Part shown: positions 14,341-15,145 of the stretch, piece by piece
Layout: every line of letters starts with the position of its first letter
How positions within the stretch are numbered: the first letter of the stretch is position 1
DNA from: JARRLC01 sp037387425
GTDB lineage: Bacteria; Pseudomonadota; Alphaproteobacteria; Rhizobiales; Rhodomicrobiaceae
Reading direction: 5' to 3'
Assembly: GCA_037387425.1 (NCBI GenBank)
Contig: JARRLC010000052.1
Coordinates: 1-15,145, forward strand
Length of the DNA stretch: 15,145 nucleotides
Position numbers and translations under genes: made by a program
Notes under the pieces: model-generated
The model's input: only the letters and a program-made list of their open reading frames with translations
Told to the model about the DNA's origin: nothing
Databases searched by the model: none

Positions 14341-15145
14341 TGGGATTGCTCGAAAAGGGCTTCAAAATAGCTGTCTTCATGACAGTATTAACCATCTGTC
14401 TCATTACGGGAGCCGAGGCGCAAAAACGCGTTTCAAATAAATTTGATCACTTTCAGACGGGTTTTCCGCTGACCGGTGGTCATTTCTCAGTCCCTTGCGA
14501 GTCTTGTCATACCAACGGCCGTTTTCGCGGTACGCCCAGAGCTTGTGTGGCGTGCCATAATGGAACGACTGCGCCGGGAAAATCGCAAACGCACGTTCGT
14601 TCAAATAGCGATTGCCGTACCTGTCACTCTATAACGACTTGGCGGAAAAGCTGGTTCAATCATGCCCAGATTACAGGATCGTGCGCAAACTGTCACAACG
14701 GCGTCAGTGCTACTGGGAAAACCCCAAATCATCAGACAACTACGCAGCCTTGCGAGACGTGTCACACCAGCACGGTGACCTTCTCAAGCGCCAAATTTGA
14801 CCACGCTAATGTTAATCAACCTTGCGCGACCTGCCACAACGGCTCGACCGCGCTCGGCAAGCCCACGAACCACGTTCAAACATCGCAGCCTTGCGAGACA
14901 TGTCACACCAGCACGACCAGCTTCGGGGGCGCGAAGTTCAAGCACGATGGCATTACGACAGGCTGTGCGACCTGCCACGTCGAGGGCGGTTCCGGTACAC
15001 CTAAGTCTAACAGTCACATACCGACGAACCAGCCGTGCGAGACGTGTCACACCAGCACGACCTCTTTCGAAGGCACGAGGTTCAAGCACGATGGCATAAC
15101 GACAGGCTGTGCTAGCTGCCACTATGAGGGCGGTTCCGGTACACC
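14340..15145 (+). CDS. Large multihaem c-type cytochrome, 3' end outside window (partial)
   Basis: An open frame starts at ATG 14340, nine bases after AGGGAG (14325-14330), and runs without a stop to the window edge (268 codons). A signal peptide ends about residue 27 (LITGAEA). Ten CXXCH sites are visible, first Cys at 53, 69, 92, 115, 138, 162, 185, 209, 233 and 257, about one per 23 residues. The first module (FPLTGGH...CESCH...CVACH) resembles the modules of the 18-haem protein at 9260. From residue 136 a two-haem unit of 47-48 residues repeats: QPCETCHTSTTSF then KHDGITTGCATCH. The repeat continues at the edge, so the full protein is larger. It is probably a periplasmic or cell-surface electron conduit. 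Its 5' leader is highly structured. Confidence 0.93.
   Translation, partial: MGLLEKGFKIAVFMTVLTICLITGAEAQKRVSNKFDHFQTGFPLTGGHFSVPCESCHTNGRFRGTPRACVACHNGTTAPGKSQTHVRSNSDCRTCHSITTWRKSWFNHAQITGSCANCHNGVSATGKTPNHQTTTQPCETCHTSTVTFSSAKFDHANVNQPCATCHNGSTALGKPTNHVQTSQPCETCHTSTTSFGGAKFKHDGITTGCATCHVEGGSGTPKSNSHIPTNQPCETCHTSTTSFEGTRFKHDGITTGCASCHYEGGSGT
14745..15145 (+). repeat. Tandem DNA repeat of 141-144 bases within the cytochrome gene
   Basis: Units begin with CAGCC(T/G)TGCGAGAC at 14745, 14886 and 15030, spacing 141 then 144 bases. Compared by eye over the 116 bases available, the second and third units differ at about 15 positions, many of them synonymous or in loops between haem sites; the first is more diverged. 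The spacing keeps the reading frame, and each unit adds two haem sites. This points to recent in-frame duplication. Confidence 0.8.

Noticed and set aside
14784..15122. 112-codon leftward frame
   Set aside because: It is the mirror image of the repeat-rich cytochrome gene on the plus strand.
14745..15145. CRISPR-like regular repeats
   Set aside because: The repeats are coding, in frame, 141-144 bases long, and each contains two haem-binding motifs.

Overview
The window looks like a chromosomal segment of an alphaproteobacterium, probably of the Hyphomicrobiales (Rhizobiales) type. The basis is a moderately high GC content in the genes, an initiator tRNA with an A29:U41 pair in the anticodon stem (a variant recalled from rhizobia), and a perfect FNR/FixK-type site. 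No rRNA, CRISPR array, insertion sequence or phage gene is visible.

Layout, left to right. 1-84: start of a leftward gene (partial), behind a 5' hairpin and an FNR/FixK box. 182-1037: an AT-rich, apparently non-coding stretch. 1038-2824: a two-gene FecCD-type ABC importer (permease and ATPase, ATGA overlap) with no substrate-binding protein in view. 2829-4196 (leftward): a CDF metal exporter with three predicted tandem cytoplasmic domains. 4606-4682: initiator tRNA-fMet. 4759-4867: a small repeat-rich spacer. 4909-7705 (leftward): an overlapping gene pair, a membrane-anchored 2x[Fe-S] flavin NAD(P) oxidoreductase followed by an exported Sel1/ankyrin protein. 8253-12114 (rightward): a membrane protein with two His pairs each spaced 14 residues (a possible dihaem cytochrome b), an 18-haem c-type cytochrome built of repeated trihaem modules, an ECF sigma factor and its membrane-bound anti-sigma factor. 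12140-13993 (leftward): an exported subtilisin-like protease with a long His/Asp/Ser-rich linker. 14340 to the end (rightward, truncated by the window): a second large multihaem cytochrome c with at least 10 haem sites, behind a strongly folded leader.

My reading of the right two thirds (4909-15145) is one functional locus: a dedicated electron-export route. Electrons from NAD(P)H would pass through the FAD/Fe-S protein to the membrane b-type protein, then to the periplasmic 18-haem wire, then to the large multihaem cytochrome and an outside or periplasmic acceptor. The ECF sigma/anti-sigma pair, possibly with the protease, would control it. The window carries 28 CXXCH motifs in two proteins. 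This pathway is inferred from gene content and order; no single protein here proves direction, acceptor or physiological role. No outer-membrane porin of the MtrB type and no cytochrome c maturation genes are visible.

Several starts were moved from the longest open frame to internal TTG, GTG or ATG codons because a clear ribosome-binding site sits there: 9260, 10743, 11269 and 6405.
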